Source: Montifringilla adamsi | Lineage: Eukaryota > Chordata > Aves > Passeriformes > Passeridae | Length of the DNA stretch: 64,000 nt | Assembly: GCA_017590115.1 (NCBI GenBank) | Contig: JAGGNK010007082.1 | Location: 1,495-65,494, forward strand | Direction: 5' to 3' | In this document: positions 1-10,697 of the stretch, piece by piece | How positions within the stretch are numbered: position 1 is the stretch's first letter | Layout of the letters: each line of letters begins with the position of its first letter | Translations under genes and position numbers: made by a program | The notes under the pieces: generated by a model | The model's input: the letters and a program-made list of their open reading frames with translations, nothing else | Database searches by the model: none | Told to the model about the DNA's origin: nothing

Positions 1-25
1 CGCCGCCGACACCAGCACCGGCCGG
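1..25 (+). CDS. MMP24: MMP24 coding exon 1, 3' end only (probable)
   Basis: The first 25 bases end at a GTAGGT donor (26-31) in phase 0, exactly the phase exon 2 requires. In that frame they read AADTSTGR, a plausible alanine-rich end of the pre-propeptide segment that precedes the WLK-YGYL start of exon 2. The surrounding sequence is a CpG-rich patch, as expected near a first exon. The call depends on one donor and 25 bases, so another donor upstream of the window is possible. Confidence 0.5.
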
Positions 26-370
26 GTAGGTCCGCGAGCGGGGCCGGGCGGGGCCGCGGCTGCCACCGGCGTCCCGGGGCCGCGATGTGCGCTGGGTGTC
101 TCGGGGTGGGCCGGAAAGCTGGGCGGGCAGCGGTTCCTCCGCCTCCTCCGCCAGAAGCCTTCCATCATCTCCCGCAGAGCCGGGCTGAGATGGGGTGTGC
201 GGGCATAGCTTCTCCGGCCGTGCCTCGGCAGGCTGGGACCGGCCGGAGAAGCAGCCATGCTCCTCCTGTGTGCTTCAGTCTCCGGGAGCAGCTTCTCGGA
301 GTGTCCGGGTGGCCATCGTGTGGTGCCCCGTTCCCGCTGCCGCCTCCCAGTGCTGCCGGGAGGGAAGGGA
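1..370. promoter_or_regulatory. CpG-rich patch, right edge of MMP24 5' island
   Basis: The first ~370 bases, densest in the first 130, are GC-rich with many CpG dinucleotides, unlike the intron that follows. This fits the downstream shoulder of a CpG island over MMP24 exon 1. The transcription start itself lies outside the window. Confidence 0.55.
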
Positions 371-689
371 TACACGCCAGGGCAGCCCCACTCCGAGTAG
401 TTTGGTTACTGTGCTCTCGCTACTCGGCGGGAGCTAATGTTGGTTATAATGGAGTCTCCCAGCATTGTTGTGCTTGTCAGAGGCCAAGGCAGGGGTAGCA
501 AATGGTCTTGGAGCAGTTTTGCAGCTTGGCTTTGTCTGAAGCCATTGGTGATGTCCTTGCTTAGTAGCGTTGAATGTGCCCTTGGTGAGCTTTGGCATGC
601 CCAGTCCATGCTCTCGTGTCACTTCCCTACCCCATCTGGGGCACTGCCTCTGGCTCTGGGGCTCCTAACACAAGACCATTGAGGAGCTG

Positions 690-1128
690 CTGGTGCAAGG
701 CCAGAGGAGGTCACGGAGATGTTCCGAGAGCTGGAGCTCCACCGCTCTGAGCCAGGCTGGGAGAGCTGTGGGTGTTCACCTGGAGAAGAGAAGGCTCCAA
801 GGAGACAGTGCAGCCCCTTTCAGTTCGCCAAGGGGCTCCAAGAGAGCTGGAGAGGGACTTTGAACGAGGGTCTGGAGGGACAGGACACAGGGACTGGCTT
901 CCTACTGCCAACAGGCAAGGTTAGATGGGATATTGGGAAGGAACGTGAGCGTGGTGGGGCCCTGGCACAGGGTGCCCTGAGCACCTGTGGCTGCCCCATC
1001 CCTGAAAGTTTCCAAGGCCAGGTTGGACAGGGCTTGAAGCAACCAACGAGACCATAGTGGAAGATGTACCTGCCTATAGCAGGGGGGTGGAATGAGCTGG
1101 GCTTCTAGCCCTTCTGTGATTCTTTCTC
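690..1128 (+). repeat. CR1 LINE 3' fragment, sense
   Basis: The wording matches the 3' end of avian CR1 elements: GGAGAAGAGAAGGCTCC, then a 'TGGGATATTGGGAAGGA' stretch, then CCATCCCTGAAAGTTTCCAAGGCC, ending near TGTGATTCTTT. Open frames here are remnants or chance. It is intronic and in the same orientation as MMP24. Confidence 0.85.
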
Positions 1129-1543
1129 CTGCTTTGGAAGCAGGGCCTTTCCCTCTCCCTAATGGCCTCTGGCATCTTCTTGTTGCCACAAAGAAACAGG
1201 GATTGTTCTCCCACTTTTGCTTCTCCTGGCTTGAGCCCCTTTCCTGCTGCTGTGTTATGTTAAGGTAGTGCAAGCATCTTCCCTCCCCCTTCCCTGAGTG
1301 ATCATGCTGTCAGTGGGAGAACAGGTCATGCAGGTGATTTATCAGTGCTTATGTGGTCCTTATGAGGACTGTCCTGTGGGTCAGATCGACTGGGGAAAAA
1401 CTTATAGGGTATATGCTGGTCTCATAATAATCCTGGTCTAAGAATTGAATCAACCAGGAGAATGAAGCACTAGGGAGTGTGCATGAAAAGTTATGGGAAA
1501 AAGTTTATGAAAACAAGTTTTTATTCTACTACTGCTATTATTA

Positions 1544-1569
1544 TTGTTGTTGTTGTTGTTGTTGTTGTT
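1544..1569. repeat. (TTG)n microsatellite
   Basis: About eight to nine uninterrupted TTG units sit within a longer AT/TTG-rich stretch (about 1530-1590) in MMP24 intron 1. Confidence 0.95.
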
Positions 1570-2069
1570 CTCGTTATTATTGTTACTTAATATTCTGGTT
1601 CCTCCTCATATCAAAATGAGGGAGGGGAAGAGAGGAGAGGAAAAAAAATCCTGAACAATTGTATGTTTTTGAAAATGCTGTCCTTAGCATTTTGACAAGT
1701 TTGATATGCAGTTTTATCTAAGGATGCATTTTAGGGTGGAGGCAGGGAAAGGGACAGAACTCCTTGAGGAGAGTTGGCTGTTTTCCTGTTCTGACATTTT
1801 GCTGGTATTAGCTACTAGTTGAGGAAACACCCTCCTAATCAGGGTCTTCAAACTTTCAGAGTGTGGTTTTTTTGGCTGTTTGATTTTTTGTGTGTGTTTT
1901 AGGTTTTTGGGGGGTTTCATCCAATATTACCAAACCTAACAAAAAAAAAAAAAGAGAGATTGCTGGATTTTTTGGGCTAGTTTGTCACTTTTCCTTTTGA
2001 GGAAATGTTCTGAACTGTTATGCTGAAAACTTACTGTGGCATCTTACCATCTGTTTCTTTCTTTTTCAG

Positions 2070-2218
2070 GGTTGGTTAAAAACTTATGGCTACTTACTTC
2101 CATCTGACAGCCAAATGTCTCCCTTGCAATCAGGAAAAGCTGTGCAGTCTGCAGTTGCCACTATGCAACAGTTTTATGGAATCCCAGTAACAGGAGTTTT
2201 GGACCAGACAACTATTGA
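2070..2218 (+). CDS. MMP24: MMP24 exon 2: propeptide
   Basis: The acceptor is at 2068-2069 and the donor GTAAGA at 2219. The exon starts in phase 0 and leaves two bases. It encodes most of the peptidoglycan-binding-like prodomain, from GWLKTYGYLLP to QQFYGIPVTGVLDQTTIE, the helical bundle that packs over the active site of the latent enzyme. The split final codon gives Glu when joined to exon 3. Confidence 0.95.
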
Positions 2219-2270
2219 GTAAGATTAATATAGGCTACTTTTGTATTTCCTTTCTTAATGCACTGTCATA

Positions 2271-2327
2271 TTTCAGTATGAAATATGTATTTCGTACATT
2301 TTCAGTATGAAATATGTATTTCATACT
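2271..2327. repeat. 23-bp direct repeat with near-palindromic second copy
   Basis: A 23-base unit beginning TTTCAGTATGAAATATG occurs at 2271-2293 and again, identical, at 2300-2322. The second copy continues so that 2304-2327 forms two 11-base inverted arms (AGTATGAAATA / TATTTCATACT) around a 2-base centre. It lies about 50 bases past the exon 2 donor. Confidence 0.95.
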
Positions 2328-4950
2328 GACAGTATTTTTTGTGAGTGTGAGGAGAATCTCTTGGTACTGTTGTTCTTTGAGCACAGATATCCATTGCTGG
2401 TGCACAATCAAAGCATGAATCCTGTGAGCTTCTGAAAGTGGAGGACATCAAGGGTTTAATTTACTTCCATCTCTGTCTGAATTTAGGTTAAAATTCTGGC
2501 TCTAGAAATTGCTTTTAATCTATTTCCTAATTAATTGGATTTGTGCATCTGCATAGATGTTATTTGTGGAGATCCATAGTTCGAACTGAAGTGAGTTATT
2601 GTAGTCTGATGACGGTACTCAAGGCTACTTAGCTGCCCATAGTTGCCATTTGTTGGACATTAGATGTTCTCTGCTGTCTGTTGGCCATGTGTTGTTGTTT
2701 GTCACCAGGGTTTTGATAGCTCAGAAGCGTTGGTGTAAATCACCAGGGCTGAAGGGACTTTGTTTTTTCATCCTCTTTTCAATGTGGGCTCTGAAGGGTG
2801 GTGTGGAAGTGGCTCCTTATCTGGTTGCCGGGGTGTCACGTAGTGGCTGGATCCATCTGCTGTTGATCTGGGAAGCATCTGATAACTAAAGCAGAATGCA
2901 GAGAAGGTCTTACTAAGGCTTTCTGGGGAAAAAAGTGTCTCGTGGTGAGCAAAAAGAGAAAGCCTAATGGAACTTGCTTGGGCCCTGCATAGTTGTCCCT
3001 TGCCCTTGCTACGTTAGCAGACCCTTTCAGAGCGTGCTCTGCCTGGTTCTTCATCTCTCCTCATAGGGCACACTGCTGGCAAAAGGGACATGGTAGCCCG
3101 AAAGAAAGGGCCATAAAGTAACCAAATAATGTAAAGAAGAAAGTGGCTTGGTTTTATGCCTTCCAGACTGCAAGAAGAGAGAGAAACAGAAGAAATTGGT
3201 GAATTGGACAGGGGGGGTATCATCCTGGGCTGGGACTACCTCTCCCATGAACATAACATTCCCTCCTTTAGCTCACAGGAAGAGCCCCTTGTTCTCCATT
3301 GAGGGGCAGAGAAAATCCTGTATGTTTTTCAAATGAGTTGAAAACAAAGTGCGTTTTAAAGGTGGGGATTTTCCATCTGAGATCTCTTTGCCATTAATAA
3401 CATGGTTTGTAGGTGAATGCTGAAGCAGAGCCATCGAGCAATGCTCTGTGTGTGCAGTTGGTGTGTAGAAGGTTGGATTTGGGATGCTCATGATTTGGAA
3501 AGGGATGGGGAAAGAACGGGCTGTGATATTGGGGTGTTAGTTTGGAAAGTTAAGGAGCTGCTTCTGCTGCTTTGTGAGTGACGAGGAAAGGCACGAACTG
3601 CGAGAGGGAGTCCCTGCTTTAGGAAGTAAAAGTTTTTCTGAAAGAAAGGAAGGTGTTACCCACATTTTACTGAGTTTGTATTTATGGGCAGGGCTTGATC
3701 AGTGCATGGGCACCCAAAGGCTGATGAGTGAAAAACCTGGATGTTTCCCTCTTCTGAAACTCAAGTCTCAAAAGCTTGAGACCTCAGCTCCAGCCAAACA
3801 CTGGTGTGCTTTGGAGGCATGTTGGGTTGCTCTGCCTCCATCTGTCCTGAGTCAGTGGGTCCATATGTTGTATGGCAGGGTGGAATTTGCCTAGAATTTG
3901 GATGAACGGAAAAAGAGGTCCAGATTGCTGTTAGCAGTGAGCCTGTGGTTTGAGGTGGAGGGGCATCTGCCTGGGTTGTGTTGGGCTGTCACTTCCTCAG
4001 ACCTGGTTGTGGAAGCTGAGCAGAAGGAAGAGAACTGGCAAGGCAGGCTGCCTCCAAGGGCTCTGAATTACTCAAGCATGTACTAAGCCATTGTTTCAGT
4101 CTGTGTTAGGAGTTTTGAGATTGCAATTGGGAATTTTTCTGTCACTTCTGTCAGTGTCATAAGTTCTGTCTTTTTAAAGTGACTTTAAGAATCAGAGTTA
4201 TTTACACTTACTACGGAAGCCTGAAGTTTCTCATCTCCTTTCCCACATGCCTTCAAATCTGGAGCTTGTTTTTTCCTCCAAGATTGGTACCTAAGCATGT
4301 GGAAGCCACCATGCAAGTGCTGCTAGTGGGAGATAGAAAGAAGCACCACCACAGATGATGCTTTTTGGTGCCCAAAAGGAAGTTTGGGTGGGGGTCCATT
4401 CAGCAGAGGATATATAGTTTCCTGTAAAGACAGCAGGGAGAACACATAAAACAGCCTCCTCAGACCCTGCAACTGATGATGCCTCAGCAAGTTTTGTATC
4501 TGCCTGCAGCTGGGCTGAACTGTGGTTTTGTGAGCAGCTGGGCAAGGATATAGTCCTGGAGCATGCTGGAGAGAAGGCACGCTAGTGCAGAACAAAAGTG
4601 GTGATTTGTCTTTGTCATGGTCAATCACATGGCCTTGGAAGGAACCAAGAAATTATCTTACTTGTGTTGGAAGCATCTTGTGCTTTGTTTTAGCGTGTTG
4701 TGCAGGTCTCTCACCTTGGGGTGCACCACAGCTGTTTAAAGATACCAATCCTACCAGCTCAAGAGTAGGGGATTGACAGTGACAGCTCTCTCTCTTTAGG
4801 AGAGTCTTGTGAAAGGCTTGGAGCCTGAGCTGGGGAGAGCAGCTGTGTCTGGACAGGAACTGGATGTCACTGCTTTTGGAAATTGCTTGTTTCCTGATGC
4901 CAAGCAGCTGGAGGAATGCAATAGTCTGTGCTTCAAGAGTGCCAATAAAT

Positions 4951-4998
4951 TTTGATGATCCAGTGTTACTGGTGTTTGATGAACCAGTGTTACTGGTG
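4951..4998. repeat. 24-bp tandem duplication, two copies
   Basis: Two adjacent 24-base units, starting TTTGATGATCC and TTTGATGAACC, differ at one base. It is a small intronic tandem duplication with no coding meaning seen. Confidence 0.95.
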
Positions 4999-6562
4999 TT
5001 CCCATTTAAAATAATAAGGAGGGGGGTATCTGAATCTTGCTTTAAGTAATTGTCTTTTGTTGTTTCTGGTGTGGTGATTTCCCTGGTATCCAAACTGCTC
5101 AGTCGAGAATGACTATTGTAAAGCTCAGCTACAGATGATTAACAGCAGCAAGTTACAGCTTTGTGGATATTTTGCCACTGACCTGCCCTGCTAAGAGGAG
5201 GAGAGATAGCTGGATTTTTACCATGTGATTAGACCAGGGCCCATGTGTCTGGGAAGTAAGTTGAATCAGGGAACTGATCCAGATAAACATTCTCAGCTTG
5301 ACATTAGCTCAAGCTGACGACAGCTCGGGTACTGCCGAGCTCCAACCAGGTAGCTGAGCTCTGTTCCTTGGCTTCAGACAGGCAGTATCTGAGCTCTGGA
5401 ACAAACTGTGGAGGAATATGGGGGTTCAGACAGGCCTAAGTGAAATGGGGTTTTTATATAGTTTAAATACTGTATAATGAGGATTTAGGGGCCATGGGCA
5501 GCATGAGTCTCAGCAGCTCTACTTTGGAAGCTTTGGCTTAAGAAGTCCTTGAAGCCCCAGGGGTCGGTATTGCAGCTTCCTCTGGAACAGCCCCATACCC
5601 CTGTGCTGTACCTGGAGCTGGCAAACAAGCAGGGAATTTGGCTGTTGGAGGGAATTCACTTTCTGTGGGGTTTCTGTGCAGTTCTGGCTTTGATAATAGT
5701 GGGCTGAGCTGTGTAGGAGTGAATTCATGTGACCAGCTGGGCATAGGGCAAGTGTTGGGAACTTGGCAAGGTGTTCTTACAGGAAACAGATGCTGAGGTG
5801 TGAGGTCCTGCTGGTGTGTCAGCACTGCCCTGGACAGCCCCAGTGACTTCTCTGCACATGCAGGCTGGTTTGGTAGTACTGTTCTGTTAATTCTTTGTCT
5901 TCTAGATGATACTAGTAAGGATAAAGAGAAGGTCATTTTCTGACTATAATCAGGGCCTGATGATGGTGATGTTCAAACTACTGCAGTTCCCATGAAGCTC
6001 AAGAGGTAAAAACCTGATTCAGACTATGGCTTGTGTAAGGTTATGATGAAAACATTGTATCATAACATATGAGTGGAACTAAAAAAAACCCTGAAAACTC
6101 AGGAAATATTTGGGAGAATACAGGTAACAGTAAGCTTGAGGTCTCTTTAGGAAAGTGCTAGAAGTAATGCAAAAGAGCACAAATAAAGGACACTTGGAAA
6201 AACACAGTGTGTTCAGGTTGAATTGATATTTCTAAAAGCAAATCTTAGATGTACTGCTTTTCTTTGAAGGTGGCAGCAGTTGTGTGGGCAAGACAGATCC
6301 AATTTCCACAGGTTGCCTGGATTTCTGAAAGATGTACAGTGCTGATAAATATGAGGTGATGTAAGTGGGGAAGATCTGTGCTGGCTTCATATACACAGCT
6401 TGGGTTCTTGTCAGGTACAGTGCAATGTGTATAACAGCTCTCATTTGCTCTGTTCTTGGTGGGGAGACGACAGATGACTGCACTGAAATTTATAAGCAAC
6501 CAGAATTACATACAGGAAGTGGAATCAGGAAAGGGCTGCATGGCTGCCTGAATAGGGAGCAG

Positions 6563-6580
6563 GTGTGTGTGTGTGTGTGT
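6563..6580. repeat. (GT)9 microsatellite
   Basis: Nine uninterrupted GT dinucleotides within MMP24 intron 2. Confidence 0.95.
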
Positions 6581-6953
6581 TCTGAAAGAATTTTCTGGTG
6601 AGGCACAGTGTCTGTGTGTCTGGTTGGTTTTAATTTAAAAGGTGTCCTGACAAAAAGTCTTGTAAACCATCTACTGGTGATGGTAGACTCTCCCTTCCTG
6701 AAGGTCTAGGGTTAATATTTTTTAGTGAATAAGATGTACGTTGTTTAGGCACAAGTGTGGACTACTTGCCATTGGCTGGCTGTAGTTGATGGGGGAATGT
6801 CTGCATTTGGAGGCCAAAAGTTGTCCCCTGGGTAGCCAAGGATGTGGGAGAAACCTTACTGAGGAGAGGGGAGAGAATCTGGTGTCCTGTGAGAATTGTG
6901 CCAGTACTGGCTAGAATGCTTTTCAGTGGCATGTCCCGCAAAGTGTTCTTAAG

Positions 6954-7107
6954 GGCTTTGTGTCTCTTGCCTTTGCCATCAGAGTAAGTGGATCAAATGC
7001 ATGAAATGCCTGAAGAAATCCAGTGGCTGAGGCTTTGTGTCTCTTGCCTTTGCCATCAGAGTAAGTGGATCAAATGCATGAAATGCCTGAAGAAATCCAG
7101 TGGCTGA
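6954..7107. repeat. Exact 77-bp tandem duplication
   Basis: The 77 bases at 6954-7030 (starting GGCTTTGTGTCTCTTGCC) are repeated without any difference at 7031-7107, and the match runs on three bases into the right flank. Lack of divergence means a very young duplication or an assembly artefact. It is intronic and encodes nothing recognisable. Confidence 0.97.
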
Positions 7108-7392
7108 GGCAGTGCCAGTCTGCTTAGGGGGCGGCTGTGGCCAGAGACTGCTTGTGTTATTCCTGGGCTCTGCTCTCCTGTCCTGGGATGCACTGCAAAA
7201 TCTTAAAGGATGTGACTGGAGACCTGTGGAGACTAGTACCTGTAGTTCCTCAGTCTCTGCCCTTGTCTCCTTCTTCCCCAGCTGCCCCATGCAGTGATGG
7301 GCAGATTTGTTCCTTCATAAGCCACTTCTGGCTTCTCTGGAGTGTGCCCACATGAACAGGTGTAATTTGAGGAACAGTCTATTTCTCCTTGA

Positions 7393-7570
7393 TTCTGTCA
7401 GAGAATCATTGAAGGAGCATCTTGAGTTCATCTACTCCAACCCTCTGCTAAAACAGGGACGTATAAAGCGGGCTACCCAGGACCATTTCCCTGGACTGGA
7501 GATTCTGCCACTTCTCTGGGCAACCTCTGCCAGTGTTTGACCACTTCCAGGCTGCTGTAAGAAAGAAACA
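7393..7570 (-). repeat. CR1 LINE fragment, antisense
   Basis: Phrases such as 'TCCAACCCTCTGCTAAAACAGG', 'GGGCTACCCAGGACCATTTCC' and 'CTCTGGGCAACCTCTGCCAGTG' are the reverse complement of the CR1 3' region. The fragment sits in MMP24 intron 2, opposite to the gene. Confidence 0.8.
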
Positions 7571-8276
7571 GAAGATCTGTCAAGGCTGGAGGTAAAGGAG
7601 GCAGGGAAGGAGAGTGGACTTGTGTGATAATACTGCCTGGATCCCTGTGCAAGGAAGAGCATCCTTTGCTCTTCCAGTTCATTTGGCAATAGAGACTAGA
7701 GTTTCCTACATCATGAGTGACATCAGGAGTCAGGGGTTATGGAGAGAACCTAATGGAATTTGGTGTGTGTGACCCAGAGACTGGAAGGGATCTGTTCTGG
7801 TCATTCCAGGTGAAAGCCTTAGTTATTATCTGGGAGGGTTGTGTTTTCACTTGTTCAGTTTTACCTAGTGGGGTATGAACTGGAATTTTTTTCAGTGGCA
7901 CAGGACCACTTTACCAAATGGTAAGTGGATCCAGTAGGTGATAGGTGAGTTTGATCCCAGGGGACACCCACCTGTGATTTTGATTTGGGTCTCTTGTGGC
8001 ATTATCATGATTAAGCTCTTGTTGAGCATAGGGACTACCTGATCCGAACTCTGTGTTTCCACAAGGAAAAATGAAGTGATTTTGGTGTGTGCATTGCCAG
8101 CAGAGGTGGGTAGCACAGCCTTGTGCAGAGAATAAACCTGACAAAAGGAGGACTGAACCCTTCTTGGTGTCAGCACTGGCCATCTCTCAGAGGTCTTCCA
8201 GTCACCCCCTGAGATGTTTGGAATCTCTTTTCCAAACTCTTAGTGTAGCTTCTTGGTTTTTTCCCTTTATTTGCAG

Positions 8277-8393
8277 ATGGATGAAGAAGCCTCGATGTGG
8301 AGTTCCGGATCATCCCCACCTACGGCGCAGCCGGAGGAAAAAGCGGTATGCACTCACTGGCCAGAAGTGGAGACAGAAGCACATAACCTACAG
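8277..8393 (+). CDS. MMP24: MMP24 exon 3: cysteine switch and furin site
   Basis: The exon lies between an acceptor at 8275-8276 and a GTACAG donor at 8394. It encodes WMKKPRCGVPD, the cysteine switch whose Cys ligates the catalytic zinc in the latent enzyme. RRSRRKKR then YALTG follows. RRKKR is a proprotein-convertase (furin) site, as in all membrane-type MMPs, so activation is expected inside the secretory pathway, with Tyr as the first residue of the mature enzyme. Confidence 0.97.
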
Positions 8394-10392
8394 GTACAGC
8401 CCTGTCCCTCCCCCTGTTTGATGGGGGAAAAATGGTCTGTACTTGTTTGGCATGCAGGATTTGTAAGTACTTTTAAATTGAAACGGGATCCTTCCTGTAA
8501 TGTCTAGCCTGGGCTTTCATTCTCAGTGTGGTGGAGGAGAATGCTGTCAGAGCACTGGAGTAACTGAAGAGTCTGTTATCAATTAGAAAATAACTGATCA
8601 GTAAAGGCACCTGAGTTGCAGCCATCAGTTGTGTAAATTTGGTAGAAAAATCTTAGTAAAAGGCCCTTTTTCTTCTGTTAGAAATCTAAGGCTCTAACCT
8701 TTAGATCATGTCACCTTTAACAAACCATTAAAGCAGAAGGAACATCACATCACTGTTTGGGGACAAGATGCTTTCTCCTTCTACTGATTTGCAACATTTA
8801 TTTTTGCAGAGGTTTTACTTTTGCTTCTGTAGTAGAGCTCTTGTTTTTATTCAGACTTAGGCCCAGCTGAGGTTAGGCCAGCAGGGTGAGCTACAGGTGT
8901 CAAGGGAGTGTTGCAGAGGGGCAGTTGTTTCCCAGAGAGGTGTTGTGAGTCAGTCAGGCTGTGAGCTTTTGAAAGGCTGTTGCTGAAGGATGGTCAGTGA
9001 AGGTTTCTGGCAATAGGAATGTCACTTCAAATTAAAATTAACTCACCCTCTGGTTGAAATTGTAGCCTTTTAAATTTTTTGGAGGGAGAAAGGAGATTGA
9101 AAGGAGTGAAAATTAGAGATGTAGTCATTAAAGAGAAGATCTGGGTAAGACTTAAGACAGAAAGAAGGTCTGAAGTAAAGAGGTAGAAGTGTGAGTGACC
9201 AGCATGGGAAAAGTACCAGAATGTGTAGAAAAGAACATGATGGTGTGAAGGGAAAGAGACGCAGAGATTGGGACGCTCTGCCTTTTCTGACAAGAATTCT
9301 GAGAAAGGAGTTGGATGCTTCAAGTTACAGAGAGGGGCTGCAGGGACTGGGAGGAGGGACTAGTTCTGGGGACTAGTTCAAAGCTTCCACCAATAATAAT
9401 TGTTTTAATTCAAATTGTAAAGGGACACCTTCTGTATGCAAAGGTCTGAGAATCAGATCCTTCTAACCTTTTTTCTGGACCCTAGGGGAAAGTGGTATGG
9501 AATTATATAAATAAAGTAAATCTTAAGCATACGTATAAGCAAGAGAAGCAGCTTGGCAGATGGCTGCACTGTTGTCCTCGTCAAACCAGTAGTTGTTTAG
9601 CTTTCCAATTTCAGTATTTGTAGTGTCCATTCAAGTGATGGGTGTCTTGATTCACCACTGAATGTGTTACAGTGTGTTTATATTAGATTGAGACAACTTC
9701 ATTAAAAACTGAAAATTATTCCAATGACATAGATACTTTATATTCCCCAAGTCAAGTTCAATAAATCATGAGGCTGTTATATGCACATGCACAAAACATC
9801 TCATGAACAGCATTTTTATCATAAGGTTTAGAATTATGGGACATTTGTGTGCAGTTAAATGCCCTTGACTCTCCCCAAACTGTGTATCTTTAGCTGTCAT
9901 GGACTGGGCTGCACAAAACTGGCAGATCCATCACTCTTATGAGCTCTAGAATATTTTAAGTAGTTGGGAGAAGGAAGCACATCATATAAGTAAGGTTGTG
10001 TAGTTTACTGGAAGTTTGTTTCTCAAAAGGAATTTTAGTGGTCTGGTTTTTTTTCATGTAGTAGATTCCATCTTAGCATAACTTCAGACAAAATCTGAAG
10101 TAATTTACATTTTTGAAAAAGGTTACTCAGCTGTCTACATCCAGATTTGAAAGTTTTTAGGAAGTGATCCAAAATCAACCAGAGCATTATGAAGGTTCTT
10201 CTTAATAAATGTAGGATTCAGACCAGGGCGGTAGTTCTGTTGGTAACTTTCTTTGTAACAGCAAAACTTTGCGTGCACAGAGTAGTGTCTGCAAAAAACT
10301 TTCCTTTGGAAGTTGAAACTGTGTGGTTATGTATTGATAAGTCTCAAATGTATTCTGCAAATTGAAACATCCCTTCTTTCTCATTCCCACAG
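8394..10392 (+). other. MMP24: MMP24 intron 3
   Basis: This 2.0-kb intron is AT-rich single-copy-looking sequence ending in a pyrimidine-rich acceptor (TTTCTCATTCCCACAG). I recognise no repeat or gene in it. Confidence 0.85.
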
Positions 10393-10697
10393 TGTACACA
10401 ACTACACACCCAAGGTTGGTGAGATTGATACAAGGAGAGCCATCCGTCAGGCCTTTGATGTTTGGCAGAGAGTGACACCACTTACCTTTGAAGAGGTCCC
10501 TTACCATGAAATTAAAAATGACAGAAAGGAGGCAGATATTATGATCTTTTTTGCTTCTGGTTTCCATGGAGACAGTTCTCCTTTCGACGGAGAAGGTGGA
10601 TTCCTGGCTCATGCTTACTTTCCTGGACCGGGAATTGGAGGAGACACTCACTTTGACTCAGATGAGCCATGGACCCTTGGAAATTCTAATCATGATG
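10393..10697 (+). CDS. MMP24: MMP24 exon 4: N-terminal catalytic domain
   Basis: This 305-base exon has phase consistent on both sides (acceptor 10391-10392, donor GTAAGA at 10698). It encodes the five-stranded sheet and the structural zinc and calcium loops: [26 protein letters not shown], then [17 protein letters not shown] and [16 protein letters not shown]. The His and Asp residues in these loops are the known structural metal ligands of MMPs, and all are present. Confidence 0.98.

Larger units (their letters stand above)
26..2069 (+). other. MMP24: MMP24 intron 1
   Basis: The intron runs from the GTAGGT donor to a polypyrimidine acceptor (TTCTTTTTCAG) at 2069. It holds the CpG-rich shoulder, a CR1 fragment (690-1128), a TTG microsatellite and AT-rich sequence. 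I see no gene in it. Confidence 0.6.
2219..8276 (+). other. MMP24: MMP24 intron 2
   Basis: This 6.1-kb intron contains a near-palindrome (2304-2327), a 24-bp tandem duplication (4951-4998), a GT microsatellite, an exact 77-bp tandem duplication (6954-7107) and an antisense CR1 fragment (7393-7570). No gene-like reading frame was recognised in the rest. Confidence 0.85.
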
